Source of the DNA: Artocarpus heterophyllus | Lineage: Eukaryota; Streptophyta; Magnoliopsida; Rosales; Moraceae | DNA length: 64,000 nt | Reading direction: 5' to 3' | Assembly: GCA_025403435.1 (NCBI GenBank) | Contig: CM046349.1 | Span: 21,412,004-21,476,003 of the forward strand | Shown: piece after piece, positions 21,951-34,700 of the stretch | Position numbering within the stretch: the stretch's first letter is position 1 | How the letters are laid out: every line of letters starts with the position of its first letter | Translations under genes and position numbers: made by a program | The notes under the pieces: generated by a model | The model's input: only the letters and a program-made list of their open reading frames with translations | The model's database searches: none | Told to the model about the DNA's origin: nothing

Positions 21951-24900
21951 ATCTCCCACTTGCACTAAAAGAGTAAATATGGCAAATTTTGCAACCCCAT
22001 AGCTTCCACATGCCTCTCGAAGACTCTCCTAATAAGTGTCTTCGTTAATGGATCAGCTAATTTATCCTCTGACGTGATTTTGCACACAACGACATGCCCA
22101 TCTTCTACAAAGTCCTTTATTACATGATACTTTCAATCAATATGCTTACTCTTTTTATGAAATCTTGGTTCCTTAGTATTAGCTACAGCCGCACTGTTAT
22201 CACAGTATAGTGATACCGCCTTATCCATGCCTGGAACAACCTTAAGATCCCCAAGGAATTTGCGAAGCGACACTGCTTCTTTTGAAGTGTCACTAGCTGT
22301 CACATACTTGGCCTCCATCGTTATATCCAAAGAGCAATTTTGCTTCACACTTCTCCAACTGATGGCACCACCGCCCAGAGTAAACACAAAACCCAAAGTC
22401 GATCTCCTCGAATCCAGACAGGATTGAAAATCTGACTCAGTATATCCTAGAGGAGTTAAGTTCTCACCCGAATACATAAGCACATACCTTTGAGTCCTTC
22501 TTAGGTGCTCAAAAATATGCTTGACCGCAACCCAATGGTTTGGTCCTGGATCCGCCTGAAATCGACTTATAATCCTGACCGCATAAAAATATCCGGTCGT
22601 GTGCAAAGTATGGCTACATGAGACTACCCACTATCGAAGCATAAGGCACCTCCTTCATGTATTCTCTTTCTTTCTCAGACTTTAGAGAGTCTTTCTTAGA
22701 AAAAATTATTCCAAACCTAGATGGTTGCCCACCTTTCTTGAAATTCTACATTGTTAACCTCCTGAGAATCTTATCTATGTAGCTGGCCTGCGACAAAGGT
22801 ATCATTTTGTTCTTTTTATCCTGAAAAATTTGGATACCCAGAACAAAATTAGCCTCACCCAAGTCCTTCATGTCAAATTGCTTGGTTAACCATAATTTGA
22901 CTAATGACAATGCCCCAACGTCATTGCCAATTAGCAGAATGTCATCTACATAAAGCAATAGAAAAACTATCTTCCCATCCTTAATGTGTTTATGCACACA
23001 TGGTTCCTCCACATTTTGTGCGAACCCATAAGTCTTGATCACTTGATCAAATTTTATGTTCCAAGAACAGAAAGCCTGCTTAAGTCCATATATTGACTTT
23101 AGCAGCTTATAAACCTTACCCTCCTGACCTTTAGCCTTGAACCCATCTGGTTGTTCCATATAAATGGACTCATCAAGATAGCCATTTAAAAAGGCCGTCT
23201 TGACATCCAACTACCAAATATCGTAGTCAAGAGCGGCAACTATAGACAAGAGAATCTGGATGAATTTAAGCATGGCAGCAAGCAAAAAGGTTTCCTCATA
23301 ATCGATTCCTTGTTTTTGCATGTATCCTTTAGCTACCAGTCTAGCCTTCAAGGTTTTGACCTTTCCATCCACTCCTCTCTTCCTCTTGTAGATCCACTTA
23401 CACCCTATGGGTTTTACCCCTTCGGGAAGATCCACATATTCCTAGACCCGATTAGTCTCCATAGACTTCATCTCTGTGTTCATGGCCTCTGTCTAGAGTT
23501 TCGAACCAACATCCTTCATAGCTTGTGCGTAAGTATAAGGATCCCTATCATGTTCATCCGGTTTACTCAAGAAGGCCTCACCATTGAACATATACCTCTC
23601 GAGTTGATGCCCGATCCTCCCACTACGTTGAAGCTCCTTAGGTTGTTGTTTTGGCTCGTTTGGTTTTTCTACACCAATTGGAGTAGTTTCTACCGAAACC
23701 CCCAAAGTGATTGGATCACTCCTTAACTCCTCAAGCACCACTTTGCTTCAAGGCTTAAAGTCGTCCATGTAACTTTCCTCAAGGAAAGTTACATTAGTTA
23801 AAATCATGACTTTATTTTCCTTTAAATTATAAAAATAACCTCATTTAGTCCCTTTTGGATATGCTACAAACACACAAACTTTTAACGTGTTTCCAACTTA
23901 TTTGTATCTTTAAACAGGACATGAGCTGGACATCCTCATATGCAAATATGGTTTAAGGATGTCTTCCTACCCATCCACAACTTGTGTGGAGTTTTAGGAA
24001 CCGATTTTGAAGGCACATTGTTTAAAAGATAACATGCGGTTTATAGTGCATATGCCTAAAAGGATAAAGGGAATGATGAATAACTCATCATAGACCTGAC
24101 CACGTCTAGCAAAGTCTTATTTCTTCTCTCTGCTACTTCATTTTGCTACGGAGTGCCCGACACAGTCAAATGGGATGAAATCCCATTCTCTATTAAGTGT
24201 CCCAAGAACTCATCGGAAAGGTATTCACACCTCAATCGAATTGAAGTGCCTTTATGGGTCTACCCAATTACTTTTCCACTTCAGCTTGAAACTCCTTGAA
24301 CTTGTCATAAGTTTTGCTTTGGTGGTGCATCAAGTACACATACCCATAACTTGAGTAATCGTCAATAAAAGTGACGCAGTACTCATACCCTCGTCGTGCT
24401 CGAATGTTCATTGGTCCACAAACATCACTATGCATAAGTTCTAGAACCGCTTTGGCCCTATTGTCCTTAAACCCGAAAGGTCTTTTGGTCATTTTACCCG
24501 TCAAACAAGATTAGTGACTTAAAGCTCCATCCCTTACTAACCTTTGAATCCTATTTAGGTTAATATGACCAAGTCGCAAATGCCAAAGATAAGTCTTATT
24601 AGAGTGAGAAGTTTTAAGTCCTTTAGGGTTATTCACATTCATCTCATCATTAAGCAGTAAGTCCATCTTAGGTTTAATAAAATATAGATTATTTTGCATC
24701 TATCCAGAACAAATAAAAGATTTGTTTTTACGAATCACCACTTTATTATTAAAAGAAACCAAATAGGAGTCTTTAAATAAACAAGCTACAAAAATTAAAT
24801 TCCTTTTAAATTACGGAACATAAAAACAATCTCGCAAAATTAAATTCCTATAATTATCAAAATAAAGATGGACGTCTCCCATTGCTTCAACTGAGACCAA

Positions 24901-25830
24901 GAATCCATTGCCCATCCGAAGCGTGAAGTCTTCATGAAGTAGACTTCTCGTTTCTTTGAACCCCTGTAGAGAAACACAAACATGATTAGTTGCTTTGAAA
25001 TCTATTACCCAAATGTCACTAGATTCCTCAACCAAACAAGTTTCTAAATACAGAAGATCACACCTCCCTCCTCGGGAAAGGAAGTCCTTGCAATTCTTCT
25101 TGATGTGCCTGACCTTCCTGCAGAAGAAGTACTTTAGCTTCTTCAGGTTCTTCTTCTTCTTCTTCTTGCTATTGTTGTTAGCAGAAACATAAGACTTCCT
25201 ATTCTTGGCCCATTGCTCTTTCCATTCCCAGGGTCGAGATTGGAACCAGAAGCAACTGTCAAGTTGACCTCGCCACCAGTAGGAGACTCCTTGATCAGCA
25301 GTTAGAATTTTTGTAACTCTTTATTAACTTTATTAAGGTCATATCCTGCCCATTGCTTAAATTAAATGTAGCCCTAAACGGAATAAATTCCTTGGACAAA
25401 GTCTCAAAAATCATAGTCATCTGAGTTTCAGCATCGATGTCGGCTCCATTGATTTGTGCCTCAGTGAGGTAACCCATGACCAATATCATGTGCTCCTTTA
25501 TAGATATCCCCAGTCTCTGCTTATAGTTTAAGAGTTTTTGAAGCACCCCTTGCCACTTTGTTAGGGTCTAGCTTCCAAACATGTCTTCTAAATTATCCAA
25601 GATCTGCTTAGCAGTCTTATAATCCTCACGTTGAGCCTATGGCACATTGTTCATACTAGCCATAACATAGCAGCGGGCCTAATCACTAGCATCTTTCCAA
25701 TGATCATATGCTTGGATTTGATCATTGGTGGAATCTTCTGTCAGCTCGGGAGGACAAGGGATTGTCAACACAAATTTCAGTTCTCAAAAGAGAGGACGAT
25801 ATTCAGGTTCTATTTTCAATCATTATAATT
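21951..25830 (-). pseudogene. Copia copy 1: gag-pol remnant
   Basis: Order on the - strand is that of Ty1/copia: gag part (LNYKQRLGISIKEHM, about 25546-25295), protease-like segment (VIDFKATNHVC near 25010, where the usual DSGAT has become DFKAT, so the active site is lost), GAG-pre-integrase (LWHLRLGHINLNRIQRLV near 24590), integrase core (VLELMHSDVCGPM, FIDDYSSYGYVYLM, about 24460-24330), a long degraded stretch (24260-23740), RT (MDVKTAFLNGYLDESIYMEQ at 23210; LLLYVDDILLIGND about 22950), and RNase H (GFVFTLGGGAISW, EAKYV, LYCDNSAAVAN, 22606-22133). Many stops and frameshifts occur; only RT (154 aa) and RNase H (157 aa) remain as longer open pieces. The lineage is perhaps Angela- or Bianca-like, unproven. 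Confidence 0.85.
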
Positions 25831-27151
25831 CTTACTGGTTAATTGGTTTTTGTCAAGTATCAAAGATAAAGTGTTTTTAGACATTTTTAATCTACAATAG
25901 AGAATCATATACCAAACATAAGCAAACATAGCATAATAATTTAGTACGATAACAAAATCATATAAAAACATACAAATGTGTTTATGTGTCAAAACCTTGA
26001 AAATATCATAACCTTACAACGATAATTCCCAACTCAGAATTCAACAAGCTCCTAGGGGAGTCTTGCCAAATTCAATCAGGAACACGGATCCCCTTCTGAT
26101 TAATATATGCCATCTAGCTGTATGATCCAATATATATTAATAATATTTCTTTAGCCATTAATTTTATTAACAGAGCTCTTAAGGGAGATTAATAATAAAA
26201 TTAACATGAGCGTATAACCATCGTTTCAATATTTTATCCATGATTTATAATCATTATCTAGGGGTGTGCAACCATAAATCATGCTAAAATACCTTATCCT
26301 TTTAGAAATCCAACCTGTACATGATGAATCCCTTCCTAGGGGTCGAAACCACCATGTGCTACCTATGGACCAACGATGGAGACTATAGGTCCTCTCTTCG
26401 AAAACCTTCTCCCACTCATTCTTTTGAAATCAAGGTTTTATTTTATAAACATGCATGAAAATTTTAATGAGTGACACTCCCTATTCTATATGACATGATC
26501 GGCCTACCGATCATGATCCATTGACATGCCGATCTTTTTAGGTCAGCTTTCCGATCGTGACAAGTCAGCCTGCCGTCAGAGCCACTAGATTTTTGCTTTG
26601 TTGACGGCCTGTTGAACCTGAAGTTCGGCCTGCGGAACTAGAGGGTTTGGCATGCCAACAGAGCAGAAATCACACTTTTTAGAAAAAACATCTTTTAATG
26701 CAATTTATCAATTTTATTTTTAACAATTCAAAAGCATAAAATTAGAGACTCAAGAAATACCTGGAAACGCTATCATCTATCTTCTAGATCCGTCTTCTTT
26801 GAATGATTATTTAATTATAAAATTCTTACAAATTTAAAATTAAAAAATAATTCCTAGATGGAGATGATAGTCTGCCATCTAATTACATAAAAAACCTAAA
26901 CACACATTCTAACCTTTAAGGAACCATAACTAGTATAAATTAATTAATTAATTAATTAATAATAAAATAATAATTAAATCAACCATAATTAATTAATAAA
27001 CATTCACCATATAATCCATGACAACATAAGAATATATAAAAACCTAGAGTTTCAACTCTCTTTAAAATTAAATTCAAGCATAGGAGAGATCAAGATCACA
27101 TAATTTATACATATAACATGATCATAAACTTACAAATTTATGTAAAAACCA
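25831..27151 (-). other. Copia copy 1: 5' internal region without recognisable coding
   Basis: Between the primer site and the gag remnant. AT-rich and full of stops in all frames; gag N-terminal coding may lie at 25831-26000, but I cannot read it. An (ATTA)n run is at about 26936-26962. 26490-26660 repeats phrases such as 'cggcctaccgatcatg' and 'gacatgccgatc', a GC-richer patch also hinted at in the LTRs (gatcgacaagcc). Confidence 0.5.
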
Positions 27152-27165
27152 TGGCTCTGATACCA
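27152..27165 (-). other. Primer-binding site of Copia copy 1
   Basis: On the - strand it reads TGGTATCAGAGCCA, two bases inside the 5' LTR (which begins at 27168 in + coordinates). It is a perfect match to the tRNA-iMet type primer site and fixes the - orientation. Confidence 0.92.
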
Positions 27166-27167
27166 AT

Positions 27168-29179
27168 TGTTGGGAAAAAAAATAGTACGTAGTAGAATTT
27201 TAAAATTTTTATATCAGAGCATTTTTCATAACAAGTTTGACACGCTATATGCATAAACTAACTAGATCTTACTAACCTTTATGTGCCAAAAAGCTTCTGT
27301 AATCAATGAAGAGAAGTAACATTCTAAAAGGACCTCAACCAAATAGTTTTCTTTACTATTCTCTATCCACGATCAGAGTAAGAGTGGGCTCACATCATTT
27401 AGCTTTTTCACCAGGTGGCTCTCCTTCCAACCAATTGAGAAATACCCAAAACTATAATTCATTATTTGTAAATGATAGCTCACTGGGGAGTTTCAAAGTC
27501 TCACTGACAGAGTCTCACTTTCGATTTCTCGACTGATCTAACTAGCAATAAGACTCACTCTCTTTTTATAGAGATTGGGCCTACGAGTCAGTCCTTATCA
27601 AATAAGGCCTTGAAAATTCGAATCAAAATCAAATCGGAATCAATATCTGATAAAATTCTACGTTAAAACACATGATCCTTTTATAGCCCGGTCGGCAGGC
27701 CGAACTGGCAGATCGGCCTATCGATCCTCCTCAATCGACAGTCAAACTTGTGATAAAAAGTTTCCTACGAATCTTTATTTTCCACCCAAGATTTGGGAAT
27801 AGAGCCTCAGTTTTAATTGAAATAACCCAACAAAAAAGTTATCTGATTAAAATAGTCATATCAAGATAATCTCTAGGAAAATAAATATTCCTGATAATTC
27901 AATAAGTTTATCTTGAATTTATTTATTCAAAATTAATCCAACCGATTAACATACATGAATTATCCAATCCCAATAATTCAACAAGTTTATCTTGAATTAA
28001 TTTTATCGCAAAATTAATTCAACTAATAAACAAACATGAATTATCTGATTTTACCAAATTTCAGCCAATCTGATAAATCTAACATAAGTCACTAATTATT
28101 GAAAAAGCACGCCGTATCGTTACAAGATTTTTGTGAGCTAGCAAAGGGGACCAAATGGACCTATATAGTTCAAGCTCTCGATAATTATGAAACCCAATAT
28201 GTCAAATATACATTTCATAATTATCAACTCCAACGCTACTCCACCAAATGCTTAGAGCTGCACTCTCAAACTATATAAATTATGAAGCCTTAATAGCTAA
28301 GTTTCTATGAAATATCATAATGTATCATATCCATATAGGATTATCCATAATCGACTTAAGGACAAGTTCTGTCTTACCTTCCTGATTATTTTTATATTAC
28401 ATTCTATTATCTCACCATCAAAAAACTTACCATTCAAAGATAGTATACCATGTAGTTACACCTATATATCCAAATGGTTGAGCGCTCCAGTTTTTAATTA
28501 TAAGATAACGCATATAAGAGGATATCACTACTCCTAAAGAGGAGCTATGGATTCCATATCTATTAATAACAAATCTACAGCTATCAAGAGTCGTGCCTCC
28601 AACGTACCATCATGTATACCACTATTAAAATATGGATGTCACCCTTTGGTACATCAAAAGACACAATTCAAGACAACGAGCCCACTATTCATCTCAAGAT
28701 TAAGATACAATACATATGATTGTCTAAAGTGAATCAATTTACCGAGACAAAATTATTAATCTAAATCAATTCATTTTATGTTTCGATCTAACACGTCGTC
28801 ACCTATGACAATGTGCCAATGTTTCTATTCACGGAGTCCACCTCCGATGGTCAAGACAAACCATCTTTCGTTAGGGATATAAACAACATAACAATCTTTG
28901 TATGAATAAAGTGCCTAACTTTATTCTCTCAATTGCGGATCTTATGATTTAGACCATCACCTTAAGAATCGTGTCTTCGGCATAATCTATCTATCATATG
29001 CCCAATTCTTAAGGTTTAGACCGATAGTATTAGACTTTTGTTTACTTAACATACAGTCAACAAATATGAACATAAAGAGGATAAAATTTGATATATAAAT
29101 AATAAATAAATTCTTTATTGATAAAAATGTCTCCAAAAACATATTACATTTTTACTCCTTAGGGCATACAGGTCTAACA
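27168..29179 (-). repeat. 5' LTR of Copia copy 1 (full length)
   Basis: + strand TGTTGGGAAA...GGTCTAACA, 2012 bases, followed by ATTAG. It contains the family hairpin in weakened form (28725-28741 and 28762-28778, with three mismatched pairs). It is related to the LTRs at 16770-18694 and 20495-21950. Confidence 0.87.
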
Positions 29180-29184
29180 ATTAG

Positions 29185-29885
29185 TTTTTTTTTCCAATCC
29201 ATAATCTACAATATAATTATATCTATAATTTATAACTATAACTATATTAAAATGAGAGTTCCCTTGCATAATTATTTTTAAAATGGTCAAATTATTTTGC
29301 CCTTTATGATTCTTTCTTTTTCCCTCTTTTTTACTTTGACTGACTCCCTCTCTTTCTTTCTCTCTCTCTCATTTAACTTTCTCCCTCCCCCCCCCCCCCC
29401 TAAAATTTTATATTTTTATAAATAACACTTTAATACATTATTCTTTTCATAGTGACCGGCATTATTACTTTTATTTTTGTGTATATACACTAAAGTAATT
29501 TTCTTTCAAGTTTGCCTCCATATGATTTTTATTTGATTAATATAATAAAGAATTTTTTATTTATTATTCATTCATTTTCTTTATTTATCTTATTGTTTTG
29601 TATTTTTTTGTATTAAAGTTTTCCCTTTCTCTTTTTCAACTTTTTTCCTCTGTTTTTTCCTTGCTAAAATATTATAGTTTAATTATGTGTCATTTAAATT
29701 CTTTTTCCTTCTATTTTTTTGTATATTGGAATAATTTTTTGAATAAAATTATTACTGAAAGTGCAAAATACTTTTCAATAAAATCTAAAAACAAATCAAA
29801 GCTTACACTTACATATCTAAAAATAAAAGAATAAGCATAATATTTACATGGAACTCCCACGTGCAAAGCACATCGTTTCCACTAG
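29185..29885 (+). mobile_element. Helitron-like copy 2, right part
   Basis: Continues the element cut at 16321. Near its left edge lies another 5'-type start (TCTATAATTTATAAC at 29222, after an A; aactatattaaaatgagagttccc). The 3' end CTAG|T is at 29882-29886, preceded by a hairpin GTGC-aaa-GCAC (29861-29871). The internal sequence is pyrimidine-rich with a C run (about 29386-29400). Either the inner start gives a complete 664-base element (29222-29885) or this is a compound element like copy 1. Confidence 0.55.
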
Positions 29886-32800
29886 TAACAATAAAGATTT
29901 TCAAAAACTATTCATTGCGTTTAACTCCTTTTTTTCAATAAATATTTTCTAAAACCAACAATATTTGATATTTTAAATATAGTGTGTGACAATACCTTTT
30001 TTTCTTTTAATGATATGAGTCAATCCAAACCATTAATCTATAACACTTTTGTAAAGAACTCTATAACTTGTAAGTTTTTTCTAACCTTGAGTTCCTCCAT
30101 CCCCTTATCCAATGAATAGATATGCATATATGTGTATACATATATAATGAGAAAAAACTCCAATTATCCATTGAAGAAGTCAAAACAATGACCATAATCA
30201 TTATTCGTTAGGTCAAAACGACATAGAGTAAAGCAAGATGGAGCTTGTGTTTGAAAGGGAAGGTTTTCAATCGCAATGTATAAATAAAACTAAAACAACA
30301 CTAAAACCCCTAATTATAGGGTCTTTTATGATGAAGTTCTTTATTATTAATACATGTTTTTAAACAATTGGATTTAGTCAAAATCACATTTTTTTTCTAT
30401 ATATCAGACGAGTGAAAAACATATATTTACAGTTAAGTTATTTTTTCAATTCCATTGAAAAAATTGTGGTAATAATAAACCCTTAGCTAGCCTCACACAA
30501 AATCTCCCAATTATAGAAACTGCAGAAAAAAAATTCACATTATTTTTCACTCTTTAAATAAAAAGATTTCGAAAAGGTTATCTTTTGAAACTTACTTTTT
30601 AGTTTTTATAAATAACACATATATTTAAGTATGAAATAACTTTAATATATAATATGAGTTGAAAAAGTGGCATTATTATTTTTTTTTTTTTAGTGTAGCA
30701 TGAATAAGCATGTCTTTAACATATATATCAAGTGTAAATGAGTTTCGAATGTTGCTTCCCTGTAGTTAGAGACATCAAAAAGTTTCAAAACGTGTTTTTC
30801 CTAAATTATATCGCCATGTGTCACGAGTAAATTAGTTGCCTTCTATTTGTTGCTCACGTGTCAATAGGCAATTAGAAACAGGCTCATGTGGTTCGACAGC
30901 ATGGGATCCTACCAGAGAAGGAACAAAAAAACATGGTGGCACCCATGAAAAGAACTGACGCTCCAATGCAAGGTGCATGCAGCACACTTGCATATGCTAT
31001 TGGCTGACACAAGCCCGAGTGCTTGACCAAGGTGGAACCCGTGTTGACTGAATGTTACAGACCTATCGAGTGTGTGCCCTTACTCCATGTGTAGATCCTA
31101 CCATTCACTCTCTTGATCGAATGGCACTTTTTTTAATTTAAAACCCCTTTAATATTTTACGAGTTTTTTTTTTTTAATTTGTTCTCTTTATTTCTTGCAT
31201 GCATGTCAAAATTCTAGCCAACAAAGAAAAATAATATATATTGATGGAATTTTTTTTATAGGGATAGGAAAATAAATTTATGATTAACAAGCTGCTCAAA
31301 TAATTTTTCTTTTTTCTATAAATGTCTCTATTTAAACTTTGTTTAAAAATTATCTTAAATGCACTTTGTTTCAAAATTATCTTAAATGCACTTTTTTTAT
31401 GCATGCCCTATAAATGTCTTTAACATCTTACAATAATATAAAGAGAGAATGGGTTTCGGCTAACATCTCAAGACACTGGAAATATGAAAACCTTTTTTTT
31501 AACTTTTCTGTTCTTTTTTCTTTTCTTTCTCTTTTCCTTTCCTTTCCTGTCCTTTTACTTTTTTTTGTCATACATATTTTTTTTTTTTCTCATTCTTATC
31601 CTATTTTTATACATATTTAATTTTTTTTTTGCTCAATTTGTTTACTCTTTTTTTGTTAACATATTAACACGCGCCAAGTGCATGCTTTTTTAACTATTTT
31701 TTTTAAGTGTAATGTAATGTAATGTAATTTTTTTTAATAAATAATTAAAAAAAACTGGCAGCAAAAACAACAACAATTCATTTGACATCTGGTGGCATAT
31801 GACCAGTTGTTGGGCCTAGTGATATTTTGTCTTTTGAATTTGGGCCCAAATTATAGCCCAATCTTTTTCTTGTGTGGCCATTGCCCTAACCCTACCACCA
31901 TCAAACAACTTGTATCAAGTAGCCCTACCTGTCCACCCATATCTTGTCGCTTCCATCACCTTAAGGACATTTTAATTCTAATTTATGCGCGACATTTATT
32001 TATTTGGGCCGAATCTCTCCTTTTGTAATTGATTTATTTCTTGCTTTTTAATATAAAAAGTGATTTATTTTTTCCTTCCACAAATAAAAAAGTTTTATTT
32101 CTTCCTTCCAACTTTATTTTCTTTTATTTATAAATGGTAATTATAAAGTATTTTGTAAAATATGGACAAAATTTAGATCCAGTAATGCTCTTATCTTTTT
32201 CGTGTACTCTACCTTTCCCTTTGACTGTGCCCTTTGATTTTTTTTAAAAAAAATTAAAATTTTCTTTTTTCCTCATTTTTAATTCTTTGAAGTTAAGACT
32301 TCCACAAATTTTCTTTCTTTTTTCTTTTGGGAATTCTTTCTTTTTTTTTTTGGGAAGTTTTTCTTGCTTGAGGCTATGTTTGTACATATTAAAACTAAGA
32401 TTGAGATTATTTATCCCAATACCATGTTTGATCCATTGACTAAAAAATAGTCCCAAATTCATGGTTTAATAATTTCACAAAAAGGTTGGGATAATTTGTC
32501 CAGAGTTGGGATTGAATTAGTTCTCCAATCCAAAGTCCCATTGCCTCCTCTCCTTCATACTTGTAGGCCTCTGAGAAGCCACCAACGCAGCTAGCCGGAA
32601 GTCAAATCCAATGCCAGAAGCGTTCGCTGGAGATCGAACCCAATGCGAGAAGCCTCCTAGCCCACCATATCTCATATGCGAGTATGCCTTACCAGATCTT
32701 CGGTGGCCGCTGAAACCAGCGCACAACCAAACTCTAACACTTAGATCCCCGGCGCTTCTCCAGCCCGATGTCGTCGATGCTAGCGTCGAAATCCCACGCA

Positions 32801-33609
32801 CGACCCAACGAGTTTCACTGTCGAATTTAACGCCTAGATCTCTGGCGTTCCTCCCACCCCGCCCCAAGTTTCACCATCCCCACCCCCCCACGTTATTTGC
32901 AGTTGTAGCTATAACCATCTCCATCAAGTTTCTGCAAGAGGAGTGGGAGAGACAAAGGCTGGGTATATTTGATTTTTTATTTTGTTTTTTGTTTTTCAAA
33001 AGAGACCGTGTATAATGTACATTGTTAATATTGATTTTTTTTTTTGAGATAATTGTAAATACTAAATTACTGATATTGAATATTGTTTTTACTAGATAAG
33101 TTTTACCATCAAATATTGTTAATAGAATAACTTAATACAATTTTTATTAACGTCTTGCTTTAAATTTTAGTAATCATGTTTTTTAATAAGTAATATTTCA
33201 ATCTAAATTAGGTATTAATTTTCTTATTTTTGTTTCTAACTTTAGATTTTGGATAATTTTTTTTTCATTACTTAGTTTTATTTAATTCAACATGATAATA
33301 TAAACCAAACATATTAGATTGTTTTCCCCTATATGTAACATGCTAGTTTGTTAAGCATAGGATAGCATTAAGCACTATCCTATCCCATCTTCTCACAATG
33401 TAATCCAACGGCCCTACTAAATGGGGCCTAGTTGAAGCACCATGTCTTATGAAATTACTAAAGGTTACATAAGGCCCAAATAAAATCTACATTAGACATG
33501 GTAAATAACCACTTTAATAGCATGAAATTGCAAATATCACCAGCATAAGGTTAATAACGCTTTCAAAATCTCAACAATATTTATTTACATTATCACCAGC
33601 ACTCTTAGA
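29886..33609. other. Gene-poor stretch with T-rich DNA and a GC-rich island
   Basis: Mostly AT- and poly-T-rich with no supported gene. 30780-31120 is a more complex, non-repetitive patch (ctcacgtgtc, gcttgaccaagg, gtgcatgcagcacac) of unknown nature. 31790-32020 contains several TGGGCC/GGGCC motifs of the type found in plant promoters, with no recognisable gene after it. 32370-32520 has paired phrases (ctatgtttg, cccaat/attggga) suggesting a small inverted-repeat element. The GC-rich island at 32530-32960 is listed separately. Confidence 0.5.
32530..32960. other. GC-rich island of unknown origin with open frames on both strands
   Basis: About 430 bases of clearly higher GC content than the surroundings. 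It is open as 134 codons on + (from 32611) and 116 codons on - (from 32867). Neither translation matches a family I recognise; both are low-complexity-like (Pro/Arg/Ser rich). There is no splice-supported extension. Possibilities are a gene fragment captured by a transposon, a degraded repeat, or a first exon with a CpG-rich leader. Confidence 0.35.
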
Positions 33610-33772
33610 GGATGTTTGACTAAGGGTGGTTCACACTACAAACTCAGTTATAAACAGTGTAAAGCTCTCACATGCTACAGTAAAAAGAAAAAAGTTACTA
33701 CAGTGTAAAGCTCCTACATGCTACAGTAAAAAACGGTTTCCACTAATGGTTCCTACTATTAGCCAAACACCC
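33610..33772. mobile_element. MITE, about 163 bases
   Basis: Left end GGATGTTTGACTAA and right end TTAGCCAAACACCC are imperfect inverted repeats. The interior contains two tandem copies of acagtgtaaagctc-acatgctacagtaaaaa (about 33655-33735). There is no coding. Related fragments are at 15630-15784 and probably 45440-45535. Confidence 0.65.
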
Positions 33773-34700
33773 TATAACAGCGCTTTCAAAATCTCACCAT
33801 TATAACGTGAAAATCACTAGAGAGCAAATAAGATTAGAATTTGGAATCAAGATGTAGAGAGAGAGTGATTAATTTGGACAGTTTTTCCCTTTCTTTCTCA
33901 CTAAACTTTCTTCTTAATAAATGAATAAAATACCTCCCAAAACAACTAAATGCAAGTTGTTTTTCTATAAATTATTTGTTTGTAGAATCTCTTTCTCTCA
34001 GAGAGAGAAAAATTACCCCAAAAAAATCCATATTAGGGAAGATACAACTAATCCACCAGTATTATCATCATAATTTCAATTCAACAAAAAGTTTATACAT
34101 ATTTTACCCAAAAAAAAAAAAACAAAAACAAGATGTTTAATACATAAAAACCATAGATACCGTGAATGTACTGTTATGTAAATATTGGTTGTCCTTTCTC
34201 ATGAATGAAAAATATTAAAGGAAAAAAAGTTAATTTTCTTTTTTTCTCAAGGGAAAAAAAAGTGGTTGAGTTTGGTGGTCATATTTATGTAATAAGCAAA
34301 ACATTGACACGGTAAGAAAGAACATTACTATTAAAGAAGATTTTATGTCCTTAAGTACTTTATTGATATATTTTTTTGTTAATAAATATTTATTGGTAAT
34401 TTATGTATTGAAGATTATACATAATTGTACAAAATTAAGAGAATGTTTTACAATATAAAACAGAACCCTAACCCTATTGAACCCTAATTCTAAAAGTAGA
34501 ATTCTCATGTCCCTTCTAATAAAAAAAAAAGAAAAAGAAAGAGACGACAAAACAATGACAAAATAAAGAATAAAAAGAAAAATAATATTAAAGAAGTGAA
34601 AAGAAAACAAATATTCGTTTTATCCCTTTTCTCATACACAAAATTTTGCGCATGATAATATCATCTGCTCTTTTTTATTTTTTATTTATTGTCTTTTTGG
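33773..34700. other. AT-rich sequence upstream of the F-box gene
   Basis: No gene seen. Telo-box-like 'accctaaccctattgaaccctaa' (about 34467-34489) may be a distal promoter element of the F-box gene. It is otherwise A/T-rich with short homopolymers. Confidence 0.4.

Larger units (their letters stand above)
16322..29179 (-). mobile_element. Nested Ty1/copia complex (two copies of one family)
   Basis: The outer ends TGTTGG (16322) and TAACA (29179) are flanked by ATTAG duplications. On the - strand the order is: full 5' LTR (29179-27168), primer site, gag-pol (27151-21951), LTR piece (21950 to about 20495), a pol 3' piece of a second copy (about 20494-18695), its full 3' LTR (18694-16770), and a terminal LTR piece (16769-16322). 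The two LTR pieces together equal one LTR less about 100 bases. The simplest reading is that copy 2 inserted in the 3' LTR of copy 1; its 5' LTR, gag and half of pol were then deleted with about 100 bases of host LTR. Neither copy is coding-competent. Confidence 0.8.

Noticed and set aside
16322..29179. Interpretation as a simple tandem array LTR-int-LTR-int-LTR from unequal crossing-over
   Set aside because: That model leaves the extra 448-base LTR piece at 16322-16769 and the complementary truncation of the middle LTR unexplained; nesting plus deletion explains both.
32611..33015. 134-codon open frame in the GC-rich island
   Set aside because: Open on both strands with no recognisable domain or codon pattern; kept as an unclassified island rather than a gene.
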